Assembly (NCBI RefSeq): GCF_014648255.1
Contig: NZ_BMQT01000002.1
Span: 310,001 to 374,000 of the forward strand
Origin: Nocardioides albus
Lineage (GTDB): Bacteria; Actinomycetota; Actinomycetes; Propionibacteriales; Nocardioidaceae
DNA: 64,000 nt
Direction of reading: 5' to 3'
How positions within the stretch are numbered: position 1 is the first letter of the stretch; each line of letters starts with the position of its first letter. Positions 41,766 to 50,153 of this stretch are shown here, in pieces. The position numbers and the translations under genes are program-made. The notes below the pieces were generated by a model. That model saw nothing but the letters and a program-made list of their open reading frames with translations, was not told the origin of the DNA and did no database searches.

Positions 41766-44595
41766 CTCCGAGACCGGGAGCGCGGACTGGAGTCACACGC
41801 GGGCCTACCTGCAGAGCGACCCGACCAAGTGGAACAGCCTCTCCTGGGTCGCCGCCCGCACCCTCATCGAGTCGGTCAACGACGTCCTGGGACGCGGTGC
41901 GCAGGGGCTCGTGGAGAACCTGCGTGCGCACTGGACGAAGAAGGACGCGCCCCTGACGATCCCTGCCTTCGGGGTCTCGAGATTCCTCGTCATCGGCGAC
42001 ACCGGTGAGCAGGACCCCTCCCAGTACGTCGTCGCGCCCGCCCTGGCGCGAGCCGCGCGCGAGAGCTCGGAGCGGGAGCGTGCCGGGTTCGTACTCGTCC
42101 TGAGCGACGTGATCTACCCCTCCGGCAACGTCAACGACTACGTGGACGGGTTCTACAAGCCATACCGCTCGAACCGGGTGCCGGACCTCGAGGCGCCTCT
42201 CGACGTGCGCGACAAGTTCTCGCTTCCCGAGAACGTCCCGGTCTACGCGATGCCAGGCAACCACGACTGGTACGACGGCCTCTACGGCTTCGCCCACCAG
42301 TTCCTGTACGCGGCGGACGCACCGCCGACCTGGCCCAGCCATCTCCTGGCACCGTCGTTCGACGACACGTTGGGGCGATGGTGCTGGATCCGGGATCGTT
42401 TCGGCCGCATCATGTGGCGCACGCCCAGCGAACCCGCCGGCAGAGCAGCGCCGGCGCGGTGGGGCGAACCAGCCCCGGACGGCGAGCCGGCACCAGAAGC
42501 CCCGCTGCAGCAGGCGCCGTACTTCGTGATCGAGACCGAGCACGTGGACCTGGTGTGCATCGACACCGGCATCGACGGGGCCATCGACGGCCCGCAGTAC
42601 GACTGGTTGAGCTCGCTCGGCGGCGAGAAGCCGAAGATCCTGATGACCGGCAAGCCGCTGCTCGTCAACGGTGAGCGCCGGAAGGGTGAGGTGTCCGGAC
42701 GACCCGGCGAGACCGTCTACGACGTCGTGGCCCACAGACGGCGCCGCTATGTCGCGACGGTGGGCGGTGACACCCACAACTTCCAGCTGTACGACCCGAG
42801 CAGCCCGGACAGCTCCCGCGACGGCCTGTGGCACATCGTCAGCGGCGGTGGCGGCGCGTACACGCACGCCACCCATCCCATCCGGGCGGCCACCTCGGAC
42901 GCGCGGACCGATGCGCGCTTTCGACCGACCCGGCTCTTCCCGCGATCGGCCGAGTCCCTGGCGTACTTCGCCCAGCAGCTGGTTCCCAGCGTCTGGCGGC
43001 TGTTGCTGACCGTCGTGCTGTTCGGCGGGGGAGTGGTCCTGGGCCGGTGGCTCGCCGAGACGGGGTGGAGCGGTGCCGGCGGCGCGGCCATCGCCGCGAT
43101 GATCGTGCTGATGCTGCTGCACCAGGTGCCGCAGCGTCCCGGTCGCAGTCATTTCGTACGCCACCTGCTCCTGCGCCTCGAAGCGCTGGTCGCGGGGGTG
43201 CTGGCGACGCTGTTTCTGCACGATTACCTGCCTGACGCGGCAGGGGAGCTGCTCGTGCTGTTCGGGTCGAGCACCCTGTGGATCTGCCTCAACGCCTGGT
43301 GCATGCGCTGGTCGAGATGGTGGAGCCCTGTCGAACGGGTGCCCGGGTGGTATCACGTCGCGTTTGCGTGCGTACTGGCCGCGCTCGCGGCCCTGGCACT
43401 GGTGCCCTGGGGCTTGTCCGACGTCGGCCAAGACGCACGTACGGTGTCCTGGTGGCTGGTCGTCGCGGTCGGTATCTACGTCGTCGTAGCGATCGCCGGG
43501 TGGCGGAGACGGATCGTCGACGACGTCCACGGCGACAGCGCCGAACGCTGGCTCAAACGCTCGGTCGTGTGGGCCCTGCTCGCTCAAGCGGCCGTCGTGT
43601 CGGGCGAGATGCTGCGGGTGCTGAGCGGCGAAGGGTTGACCTTGCTCTTCGCCAGCGGCCTGCTCGGACTGCTGCCGTGGGCGGCGATCGCGCTGGTGGT
43701 GCTCGCGGCGCTGCTGGCCCCGGACCTCCTCACCCGCCACCTGCGCCACGACCCCGTACGCAGGGCGCAGGCGTGGCTCCGCTGGCGGCGCTGGCTGGCT
43801 CAGCCCCTCGTGTTCCTCGCACCGCCGGTGACGCTGACGCTCTGGTGGCGGATCGCCGACGCTGTCGACTCAGCGTGGATGCGGGCAGCCTTCGCTCTGC
43901 CGGCGCTCATCGTGGTGACCGCAGTCGCCATGCTGGTCGTCGACTGGCTCCGACGGGAGCACCAGCGCCTCTACATGCCGCTGCTGATCGTCGCCATCCT
44001 CGCCGTCGGGGTGCTCCTGCTGGGGGCGGCGGTCCCGGGCCTGCACGACGTACCGGGCTTCTCGGGGCCCGCCCAACTCGCGAACGAGCTCAGCACGTGG
44101 TGGCCGGCCATGGCGGTCGCCGCGGCCCTCTTCACCGCAGTCGCGATCGCCGCTGCCGTCCTCCTCGCCCACCTGGTGTTCCTCGGCGCCTACTCGCTGA
44201 TCGCCGACCCCAAGGCGTGGGTGAGTCCCCGCTACCGCCCGGGCGGCCCGACGCCCTACGACTTCATCAGCCAGGCAGCCGCGACGGCCATCATCGACGC
44301 CGAGCACGATCGGATGGGTGCCCAACCCGCCGTGGTCGACGTCGTCGGCCGGCGAACCAGACGTCGCGCACAGATCGCCTTCCCCGGCCTGAACCCGCCC
44401 TTCGGGCCCATCCAGAAGTTCGTCTCCGAGATCTACTCCCTCGACGAGCCGCCGTTCTTCAAGCACTTCCTCGAGTTCGAGACCTCACCGACCGAGGTCG
44501 TGGTGAAGATCCACCGCGTCCGTGGCGACCAGCCGGTCGAGATCGAAGAGGTGGCGAGGATCGGTCTCACGGCTGCGGCCGCCAGGCGTGACTGA
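41749..44595 (+). CDS. Large polytopic membrane protein with N-terminal metallophosphoesterase domain
   Basis: A 948-residue protein. Residues 75-390 are a calcineurin-like phosphoesterase with FLVIGDTGEQD, VLVLSDVIYP, YAMPGNHDWYDG and VATVGGDTHNF as metal-ligand motifs; the NHD and GGDTH boxes are intact. Residues about 410-830 contain roughly 12 membrane helices. The last 110 residues form a soluble tail (from SPRYRPGGPTPYDFISQAAATAI to the end). ATG 41749 has AAGGGGG six bases upstream and lies inside the response regulator gene. The phosphoesterase side would be cytoplasmic, as there is no signal peptide. The substrate is unknown; a link to MMPL-exported lipids is only a guess. Confidence 0.78.
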   Translation: MAQGDDSETGSADWSHTRAYLQSDPTKWNSLSWVAARTLIESVNDVLGRGAQGLVENLRAHWTKKDAPLTIPAFGVSRFLVIGDTGEQDPSQYVVAPALARAARESSERERAGFVLVLSDVIYPSGNVNDYVDGFYKPYRSNRVPDLEAPLDVRDKFSLPENVPVYAMPGNHDWYDGLYGFAHQFLYAADAPPTWPSHLLAPSFDDTLGRWCWIRDRFGRIMWRTPSEPAGRAAPARWGEPAPDGEPAPEAPLQQAPYFVIETEHVDLVCIDTGIDGAIDGPQYDWLSSLGGEKPKILMTGKPLLVNGERRKGEVSGRPGETVYDVVAHRRRRYVATVGGDTHNFQLYDPSSPDSSRDGLWHIVSGGGGAYTHATHPIRAATSDARTDARFRPTRLFPRSAESLAYFAQQLVPSVWRLLLTVVLFGGGVVLGRWLAETGWSGAGGAAIAAMIVLMLLHQVPQRPGRSHFVRHLLLRLEALVAGVLATLFLHDYLPDAAGELLVLFGSSTLWICLNAWCMRWSRWWSPVERVPGWYHVAFACVLAALAALALVPWGLSDVGQDARTVSWWLVVAVGIYVVVAIAGWRRRIVDDVHGDSAERWLKRSVVWALLAQAAVVSGEMLRVLSGEGLTLLFASGLLGLLPWAAIALVVLAALLAPDLLTRHLRHDPVRRAQAWLRWRRWLAQPLVFLAPPVTLTLWWRIADAVDSAWMRAAFALPALIVVTAVAMLVVDWLRREHQRLYMPLLIVAILAVGVLLLGAAVPGLHDVPGFSGPAQLANELSTWWPAMAVAAALFTAVAIAAAVLLAHLVFLGAYSLIADPKAWVSPRYRPGGPTPYDFISQAAATAIIDAEHDRMGAQPAVVDVVGRRTRRRAQIAFPGLNPPFGPIQKFVSEIYSLDEPPFFKHFLEFETSPTEVVVKIHRVRGDQPVEIEEVARIGLTAAAARRD

Positions 44596-44681
44596 TCGCT
44601 CTCGGCGCGAGTCACGCTGACATGGATTCATCTGCATAGCCGGCCCGAGGCGCGGATCGGCTCTCGGAGGATCCCGGCCGA

Positions 44682-44701
44682 CGAGGAGGAGGCTCTCCTC
44701 G
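44682..44701. terminator. Weak bidirectional hairpin between convergent genes
   Basis: CGAGGAG and its complement CTCCTCG form a 7-bp stem with a 6-base loop between the metallophosphoesterase gene (plus) and the basic protein gene (minus). No T-tract follows. Confidence 0.4.
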
Positions 44702-44717
44702 GGCGGGTGCTGCGAGC

Positions 44718-45218
44718 TCAGCGAGCGTCGCGCTTCGCCTGTCGCTTGCGTCCCGCCGCGCTGCTGGCCGCATCCTTCTTGACCCCGCCGGTCGTCTTCT
44801 TTGCCGTGGCCCGCCGTGCCTTGGTCGGCTCCGGCACCTCAGCTGCCGCGGTCGTCATGGCCGGACCTGAACCCTTCGGCTTGGCGGCCTCGAGGCGTGA
44901 TGCCTTCAGCTCCGCCGCGGCCTCAGACGCCTGCTTCGCGACCGCCTTGCTCACTGACGCGAGGGCTGTTTCGAAGACCTCGGCCTTGGCGCGGTCGCGC
45001 TGGTTCTTGGGATAGCTGAACCCGCGTCCACCACGCTTGACCACATGGCCTCGCGCGTTGCGTCGATAGATCGTCACGTACTTCGCCCGCGTCTCACGGA
45101 TCCTGGCGTGCAGGGCGAGCAGCTCTTCCTCGTCGAGATCGACCAACGCCTGCTTCGAGGTCTCGGCGAGGAGCTGCTGCTCTGCCTCGCTCATCGAATT
45201 GAGCACTGCCTGGTTCAT
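44718..45218 (-). CDS. Small basic protein with histone-H1-like C-terminal tail
   Basis: A 166-residue protein. The first 80 residues are a helical domain (MNQAVLNSMSEAEQQLL, DLDEEELLALHARIRETRAKYVTIYRR) ending in a KRGGRGFSYPKNQRDRAKAEVF segment. Residues 100-166 are an Ala/Lys-rich tail (AKKTTGGVKKDAAS, then AAGRKRQAKRDAR) like eukaryotic H1 and bacterial H1-like proteins. A nucleoid or RNA-binding role is therefore likely. ATG 45218 has AAGGGG five bases upstream. A 14-bp palindrome lies 18 bases before the start. I do not know a named family for it. Confidence 0.78.
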   Translation of the reverse strand: MNQAVLNSMSEAEQQLLAETSKQALVDLDEEELLALHARIRETRAKYVTIYRRNARGHVVKRGGRGFSYPKNQRDRAKAEVFETALASVSKAVAKQASEAAAELKASRLEAAKPKGSGPAMTTAAAEVPEPTKARRATAKKTTGGVKKDAASSAAGRKRQAKRDAR

Positions 45219-45235
45219 GGTTCCCCTTCCATGGC

Positions 45236-45249
45236 CACCTCGCGAGGTG
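45236..45249. promoter_or_regulatory. Perfect 14-bp palindrome upstream of the basic protein gene
   Basis: CACCTCGCGAGGTG is fully self-complementary and lies 17 bases upstream of the ATG at 45218, in its leader or promoter. It could be an operator or a small mRNA hairpin. Confidence 0.45.
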
Positions 45250-45395
45250 ATGCCTGCCATCATGCCGCAGCGACGAGGTTGGTGGCCTCACTTCGCCCAC
45301 ATCGGTAGCTCCCGATCGGACCGGTGGCGGCGAGCCGATCCGGCGTTCGGGGTGCAGGCACGCTCGGAGACGCCTCGTCCTGCGCGTCACCGTAG

Positions 45396-45875
45396 TCACT
45401 TCACCAGCTGTAGCTCCTCGACCCGCAGCTCTGATCCCTCCCGTAGCGGCTCCCACACGCCGGTCGGCTCGAAGCCGTGGACGACATAGAGCCGGCGCGC
45501 GACGTGGTTGCCCTCGGTCACGTGCAGACGTACGTCGAGGTCGCGGTCGCGGCACCAGCTCACCAGATCGGTGAGGAGCCCGGCGGCGTACCCACGGCCG
45601 CGTGCCTCGGGCGCCGTCCACATGCCCCAGACATCGGTGACGGCGCTGTCCGGGGGAGTGAAGATGCCACCCATCGCCACTCCTCGGCCGTCTTCCAGCA
45701 CCAGCAGGATCAGTCCTGGCCCCTCGGCCCGCTGCCGCCAGAAGTCCTCCGTGAGTCCCTGGGTCTCGGCGAGTGTTCTTCTGAAGGCGTCGGGTGAGTC
45801 GGCCAGCGCCCGCAGGCTGACGTTGCGTAAGAGCGACCAGTCATCAGCGGTGATGGTGCATACCTCGACGTTCAT
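45396..45875 (-). CDS. GNAT-family N-acetyltransferase
   Basis: A 159-residue acetyltransferase. DVWGMWTAPEARGRGYAAGLLTDLVSWCRDR (about 86-116) holds the acetyl-CoA-binding RGRGYAAGLL loop; VTEGNHVARRLYVVHGFEPTG is the usual closing part. ISLRAL-type N-terminal elements (VSLRALADSPDAFRRTLAE) match a subgroup acting on small molecules or antibiotics. ATG 45875 is taken as start because the family begins with the beta strand MNVEVCTITADDW; the frame continues to 45971. The acceptor is unknown. It is divergent from the YjbR gene. Confidence 0.85.
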   Translation of the reverse strand: MNVEVCTITADDWSLLRNVSLRALADSPDAFRRTLAETQGLTEDFWRQRAEGPGLILLVLEDGRGVAMGGIFTPPDSAVTDVWGMWTAPEARGRGYAAGLLTDLVSWCRDRDLDVRLHVTEGNHVARRLYVVHGFEPTGVWEPLREGSELRVEELQLVK

Positions 45876-45972
45876 GACACCGAGTGGACAGCAACCCCGT
45901 CGGTATTGCCACCAGTTTTCGAGACCGTCTCGACACCGAAGGACGCGCCTACCGGCGTAAGACTGTGACACC

Positions 45973-45978
45973 TAATCT
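45973..45978 (+). promoter_or_regulatory. -10 element of a leaderless transcript
   Basis: TAATCT matches TANNNT and ends six bases before GTG 45985. There is no Shine-Dalgarno sequence, so the YjbR mRNA probably begins at its start codon. Confidence 0.55.
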
Positions 45979-45984
45979 GACTGT

Positions 45985-46410
45985 GTGGGGAGAACAGGCG
46001 GCCGGCCGGCGCGGGTCGAGGACGTGCACGAGCTTGCCCTTGGCATGCCTCACGTCCGCGTCAACGCGGGGACCCAGAGCAGGCCCATCTATCAGGTGGG
46101 TGGAAAGTCGTTCGTCTTCTTCCGGAACCCGCGTCCTGACGCGTTCGACCCGGACACCGGGCAGCGTTACGACGACGTCATCGTCTTCTGGGTGCCTGGC
46201 GAGGGTGACAAGCTGGCGATGGTGCAGGACGAGTCCTCGCCGTTCTTCACCACTCCGCATTTCGACGGTCACCTGTCGGTTCTGGTCCGAGCGAGCCGGC
46301 TCGGGGAGATCAGCTATGACGAGCTCGCCGAGGTCGTGCAGGAGGCTTGGCTCTCGCGCGCGTCAGCTCGCCGAAGAGCGGCCTGGCTCAGGGAATACCT
46401 ACCGGACTAA
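45985..46410 (+). CDS. MmcQ/YjbR family protein
   Basis: A 141-residue protein of the YjbR/CyaY-like fold. ARVEDVHELALGMPHVRV at the start and the GKSFVFFRNPRPD strand pair are characteristic, as is the C-terminal DELAEVVQEAWLSRASARRRAAWLREY helix. Such proteins are annotated as DNA-binding, but the function is poorly established. GTG 45985 is probably leaderless with a -10 at 45973. It converges with a second YjbR gene 41 bases away. The pair are only distantly similar to each other. Confidence 0.85.
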   Translation: MGRTGGRPARVEDVHELALGMPHVRVNAGTQSRPIYQVGGKSFVFFRNPRPDAFDPDTGQRYDDVIVFWVPGEGDKLAMVQDESSPFFTTPHFDGHLSVLVRASRLGEISYDELAEVVQEAWLSRASARRRAAWLREYLPD

Positions 46411-46451
46411 ACAGAGGCTGAGAACAGTCGGTCGTTGTTCGACGCAGCGCC

Positions 46452-46835
46452 TCAGCCGTCGAACGCCTCGACCAGCTCAGCTGGGGCGGCGGCAAGCCAG
46501 GCGTCGACCAGTAGGTCGCGGAGGTCGCCCGGGGCGATGACGCTGAGCTCGATGAGCACGGCGGGGTAGTTGTTGAAGTGCTCGATGGAGAAGACGCCGT
46601 CGATGCCGGCGGCGAGGACGCCTTCCTTCTCGTGCAGGTCAGCGGTGTTGACCGCGAGGATCGGCGGCGCGGGCGGGGTCTGGTCGTCGAAGCGTTTTAG
46701 GTCGGCTTTGCTGAACGGGCGCAGCCAGGCGATGCTCTTGCCGCGTACCGACCAGGTCGGGTTCCCGTAGCGCTCGCCCTCGGTGACCTCGGGGAGCTCA
46801 TCGATGACCCGAGCGACGTCTTGGAGCGTTGCCAT
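46452..46835 (-). CDS. MmcQ/YjbR family protein (second copy)
   Basis: A 127-residue YjbR-type protein: MATLQDVARVIDELPEVTEGERYGNPTWSVRGKSIAWLRPF shows the typical N-terminal helix and the W.V.GK..AWLRP strand pair; the C-terminal DLRDLLVDAWLAAAPAELVEAF is the closing helix. The start ATG 46835 fits the family length. It converges with the YjbR gene at 45985 and lies 19 bases downstream of the HNH gene on the same strand. The role is unknown. Confidence 0.87.
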   Translation of the reverse strand: MATLQDVARVIDELPEVTEGERYGNPTWSVRGKSIAWLRPFSKADLKRFDDQTPPAPPILAVNTADLHEKEGVLAAGIDGVFSIEHFNNYPAVLIELSVIAPGDLRDLLVDAWLAAAPAELVEAFDG

Positions 46836-46854
46836 TCTTGGAGGCTAGTCTCCG

Positions 46855-48198
46855 TCAGGCGGCAAGTGTGAGCGGTGGGCCGAGGTCTTCGCTGATGTCG
46901 ATTGTGCCGGTCGGGGTGACGACGTACTCGTAGCCGTGGGGGCTGCACCACCTGTAGGTGCCTGCACGGATCCGGTGGTAGCGCCACCCGTGATGCGTCT
47001 TCATCCGGTGGTGCTGTCGGCAGAGGGGAGTCAGGTTGTGGCTGCTGGTCTTGCCGCCGGCGGCGTAGGGGGCTCGGTGGTCGAGGTCGCAATGTTCGGC
47101 GCGGGCTTGGCAGTAGGGGAAGGAGCACTTCTCATGGATCAGTTCGGCTTGACGCCGCTGCCGGGCGGTCGGGACGTACCCGGCTGCTTCGACGTTGTCG
47201 GCCAGGTCGACCACGATGACCGGCTTCACGATGGTGCCAGGAGTGGTGGCCCACTGCTCGAGGCGTTCGATGGTGACCAGGCCGCGGGTGTTGGCGAGGC
47301 GGACCAGGCCAGTGCCGGCCAGGTCGCGGGTGTCGGTGTGGATGACGAGCTCGACCACTCGGGTGACGCCGGGGACACCGTCGAAGGAACCGGAGTTGTA
47401 CGCCCGTCCCAGCACCCCGAGCGCGGCGGCTCGCCGCACGTCCAGGCTGGCGTGGGCGTAGTCATCCTCGTCGAGGAGGCCGTGCGCGATCGAGGCAACC
47501 GCCTGCTCCAGGTCCAGGGCGTCGGCCGCGTCGAGAACGCCGTCCAGATAGCCCAGCGCCAGCACGGCTTGGCCTTGCTCGGCACCGGTGCCGACGAACG
47601 GGGTGGCCTCGTGGGTGGTGATCGTGACGGAGCGGTGCTCGACGCCTTCGGACTCGGCGACGGCAGCAGCGACATCGGGTTCGAACAGCGCAGCGGCCTG
47701 GGTGATGGCGCGCTCCAGCTGGACCGGCCCCATCGTGTGGGCGTACGGCCCGATCTGCTTGTCCACCCAGGTCACGACCTCACGATCGAGGCGTCGGGTG
47801 AGGTCGGCGATCCGACGGGCCCGCCAGGCCAGGAGTGACCCGTCGAGGATCCGGGCCCAGACGTGCTTGAGCCGGTAGCGCAGCTCGACCGCATCGCCCA
47901 GGAACTTCTTCCCTGCATGCGTCGAGCGACCCAGGACCGCGGAGAACTCGACCGCTGCCGCCTCGGAGATCAAGGGGGCTCCGGGGCCCGCCAGGGGCAG
48001 CATTCGGTCGCCGAACACGTCTCCGTCCAGTCCTGCTACTTCTTGGGGAGAGTCGACAGAATGCAGCGCTGCGAACCGTGCGGCGGCGATCAACACATCC
48101 CGTTCAGCCTGCTCCGCGACCGCCCGCGACGTACGCACCGCAGCCAGCAGATCGCTGGTGGTGTCGTCCGGGTCGAGGAGCGCTTCCATAGCCGACAT
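46855..48198 (-). CDS. HNH endonuclease domain protein with DUF222 (13E12-like)
   Basis: A 447-residue protein of the DUF222-HNH family, abundant in actinobacterial genomes and often present in many copies. Residues 1-300 are the helical DUF222 region. The HNH domain is near the C-terminus: CSFPYCQARAEHCDLDHRAPY, then NLTPLCRQHHRMKTHHGWRY, with Cys pairs and the D-H, N and H catalytic elements all present. The function is unclear; mobile-element origin is often proposed. ATG 48198 is used, with 48189 as an alternative; neither has a clear ribosome site. No flanking repeats were found. Confidence 0.85.
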   Translation of the reverse strand: MSAMEALLDPDDTTSDLLAAVRTSRAVAEQAERDVLIAAARFAALHSVDSPQEVAGLDGDVFGDRMLPLAGPGAPLISEAAAVEFSAVLGRSTHAGKKFLGDAVELRYRLKHVWARILDGSLLAWRARRIADLTRRLDREVVTWVDKQIGPYAHTMGPVQLERAITQAAALFEPDVAAAVAESEGVEHRSVTITTHEATPFVGTGAEQGQAVLALGYLDGVLDAADALDLEQAVASIAHGLLDEDDYAHASLDVRRAAALGVLGRAYNSGSFDGVPGVTRVVELVIHTDTRDLAGTGLVRLANTRGLVTIERLEQWATTPGTIVKPVIVVDLADNVEAAGYVPTARQRRQAELIHEKCSFPYCQARAEHCDLDHRAPYAAGGKTSSHNLTPLCRQHHRMKTHHGWRYHRIRAGTYRWCSPHGYEYVVTPTGTIDISEDLGPPLTLAA

Positions 48199-48318
48199 TT
48201 TACCAGTCGGCACCGACAAGAATGACCTGTATTGACCCTGGTCAAATGGCATATAGACGCCATTTTTGAGGTTGGTTTGGCGGGGATGCGCCACGCGTAC
48301 GCAGGTAAGGTCGGTGCG

Positions 48319-48783
48319 ATGACGTCCACGATCGATTCCGTCGCATCTAGGCTGCTCCGGACCCGGGCGGTGGTCCGCGCGCCGATCTGGCTCTATCGGC
48401 ACCGGGTCGGGTGGCTCCTCGGATCCCGGGTGTTGATGCTCGAGCACACCGGTCGACGGTCAGGAGTTCCGCGGTATGTCTGCCTCGAGGTCGTCGAGCG
48501 GCCGAGCGCGGACGATATCGTGGTGGTGAGCGGGTTCGGCACCGGGGCGCAGTGGTATCAGAACCTCCGGGCCGAGCCGTCGTGTCGCGTCAGCATCGGG
48601 ACGCGCACCAACGTCGCAGCCCGGGCACGATTCCTCTCCGAGGAGGAGTCCGCCGCCGCGCTGGGTCGCTATCAGCAGGCGCACCCGAAGGCTTGGCAGC
48701 GGCTGCGCGGTGCGATCGAGGCGGCGGTCGGTCACGAGGTCGATGGACTGCCGATGGTGAACCTGAAGCTCCTAGGAGACTGA
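48319..48783 (+). CDS. Deazaflavin (F420)-dependent nitroreductase family protein
   Basis: A 154-residue protein of the DDN/DUF385 split-barrel type. RVLMLEHTGRRSGVPRYVCLEVVE (about 38-61) and VVSGFGTGAQWYQNLRAEPSCRVSIGTRT (about 71-99) are the two F420-binding signatures. ATG 48319 replaces the open frame from 48232 because TAAGG lies upstream and the family begins here. The stop is followed after one base by the start of a second DDN-like gene, so the two are co-transcribed. Members reduce quinones or nitro compounds with reduced F420. Confidence 0.87.
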   Translation: MTSTIDSVASRLLRTRAVVRAPIWLYRHRVGWLLGSRVLMLEHTGRRSGVPRYVCLEVVERPSADDIVVVSGFGTGAQWYQNLRAEPSCRVSIGTRTNVAARARFLSEEESAAALGRYQQAHPKAWQRLRGAIEAAVGHEVDGLPMVNLKLLGD

Positions 48784-48784
48784 C

Positions 48785-49162
48785 ATGCGTCGCAAGTGGC
48801 TGTGGTTGCTGAAGAACACGCTCAACCGGGTCACGACCCGGGCGGCTCGCTCAGGCCACGGGCCGTTCTCGCTCGTTCGTCACGTGGGCCGGAAGTCGGG
48901 GAAGACGTACGAGACGCCGATCATCGTCGCGCGGATTCCGGAGGGGTTCATCGCGGAGCTGACGTACGGCGAGGACGTCAACTGGTATCGCAACATCGTC
49001 GCGGCCGGAGGGTGTGAGGTGCTGGTCGACGGGCAGTGGCACCAGGTCTCCGCGATCGAGCCCTATCCGTCCGAGGCCGGTCGGGACGCTTTCGGGTATC
49101 CGGCCAAGCTGGTGTTGCAGGTTCTGCAGCGGCACGAGTTCAGGCTGTTGCGTACGTCCTGA
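48785..49162 (+). CDS. Deazaflavin-dependent nitroreductase family protein (second, shorter copy)
   Basis: A 125-residue split-barrel protein with LVRHVGRKSGKTYETPIIVARIPEGFIAELTYGEDVNWYRNIVAAGGCEVLVDG (about 30-83). This is the same two-part signature as the upstream gene but with GEDVNWYRN for GTGAQWYQN. It starts one base after the upstream stop with AGGAG seven bases before the ATG. The tandem arrangement suggests duplication, or subunits of related function. Confidence 0.87.
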   Translation: MRRKWLWLLKNTLNRVTTRAARSGHGPFSLVRHVGRKSGKTYETPIIVARIPEGFIAELTYGEDVNWYRNIVAAGGCEVLVDGQWHQVSAIEPYPSEAGRDAFGYPAKLVLQVLQRHEFRLLRTS

Positions 49163-49214
49163 TCCTGTAGCAAACCAGGTCACGTTGCTGAAGCGCAGGT
49201 GAGAGGATCGCCAG

Positions 49215-49619
49215 GTGATTCCTGCAATCTGTCTCGTTCGATCCGCCGAGCTCAGTGCCGCACCCTATGCGTACGCGTCGGTCGTGGATAGTGGCGTGCG
49301 CCTGGTCTTCCTGGCGGGAGCGTGCCCTCTCGAGAAGGACGGGACGACCGCGGCCGTGGGTGACTACGCGGGCCAGGCTGCGAAGTGCATCGAGACTCTG
49401 CGCGAGGCTCTCAGGGAAGTGGGCGCAACGCTGGAGGACGTGGTGAACACCCGGGTCCTGGTGGCGTCTTCGCAGCGGTCGGATCTCGTCGCGGTGTGGG
49501 AGATCGTGAAGGACGCGTTCGGGGATCATGACGTGCCCAGCACGCTGATGGGTGTGACAGTGCTGGGCTATGAGGATCAACTGGTCGAGATCGAGGCCAT
49601 TGCTGCGGTTTCCGACTGA
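49215..49619 (+). CDS. RidA family protein (Rid/YjgF)
   Basis: A 134-residue protein of the Rid fold. FLAGACPLEKDG, QAAKCIETLREALREVGATLEDVVNTRVLV (about 55-84) and VLGYEDQLVEIEAIAAV are present; the Arg in NTRVLV and the Glu in EIEAIA take the active-site positions of imine deaminases. These trimers hydrolyse reactive enamines or imines from amino acid metabolism. GTG 49215 has GAGAGG eight bases upstream. The nearby ilvD gene is not in the same operon. Confidence 0.88.
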   Translation: MIPAICLVRSAELSAAPYAYASVVDSGVRLVFLAGACPLEKDGTTAAVGDYAGQAAKCIETLREALREVGATLEDVVNTRVLVASSQRSDLVAVWEIVKDAFGDHDVPSTLMGVTVLGYEDQLVEIEAIAAVSD

Positions 49620-49661
49620 CGACCGTCAGGTTCCTCACCACCCGGTGGAAAGTCGCGGCGG

Positions 49662-50153
49662 TCAGGGGTTGGGGTCGAGGTGGGGGAAGCTGCGGTTGAG
49701 CGCCCAGTCGATCCGTACGCGCTGGCTGCGGTCCATCTGGAGGCTGGGGACGACCTCGGGATACAGCCATTCGGCGTGGGTGTTCTCGGCCGACGGAGCG
49801 GGCTCGCCGGCGAGATAGCGGGCGGCGTAGATGATGGAGCACTCCTGACGTACCTCGCCGTTGGTGGTGTTCTCGATGCGGTGGCGCGGGTCGGTCCAGA
49901 TGCCGACCAGGCCGGTCACCTCGATGGTGATGCCGGTCTCCTCGTACGTCTCGCGGACTGCGCAGGCCGTCAGCGACTCACCGGGCTCCATCGCGCCGCC
50001 CGGCATCGTCCAGTTGCCGGTGTCGGTGCGGCGGATCAGCAGGATCCTGCCAGGGTCGTCGAGGACGAATGCGGCGGCGCTGGGCCGGATGCTGTTCACC
50101 GCGGGAGCCGAGGGATCGTTGTGCCAGTCGACTCGTCGGCCCGTGCTGCTCAC
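49662..50153 (-). CDS. Nudix hydrolase
   Basis: A 163-residue Nudix protein. The full Nudix box GX5EX7REUXEEXGU lies at about 64-86 (GAMEPGESLTACAVRETYEETGI) and includes REXXEE. The preceding GRILLIRRTDTGNWTMPGG is the usual substrate-side strand. GTG 50153 gives the common actinobacterial start (VSSTGRRVDWHNDPSAPAVNS) and normal length; the frame stays open to TTG 50246. The substrate is a nucleoside diphosphate derivative not definable by sequence. It converges with ridA. Confidence 0.87.
   Translation of the reverse strand: MSSTGRRVDWHNDPSAPAVNSIRPSAAAFVLDDPGRILLIRRTDTGNWTMPGGAMEPGESLTACAVRETYEETGITIEVTGLVGIWTDPRHRIENTTNGEVRQECSIIYAARYLAGEPAPSAENTHAEWLYPEVVPSLQMDRSQRVRIDWALNRSFPHLDPNP

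Noticed and set aside
41632-43749. Open frame of 705 codons antisense to the metallophosphoesterase.
   Set aside because: Shadow of a real gene with clear metal-ligand motifs on the plus strand.
46855-48198. DUF222/HNH gene as evidence of a mobile element.
   Set aside because: No terminal repeats, target duplications or transposition genes are seen around it; the family is scattered through actinobacterial genomes.
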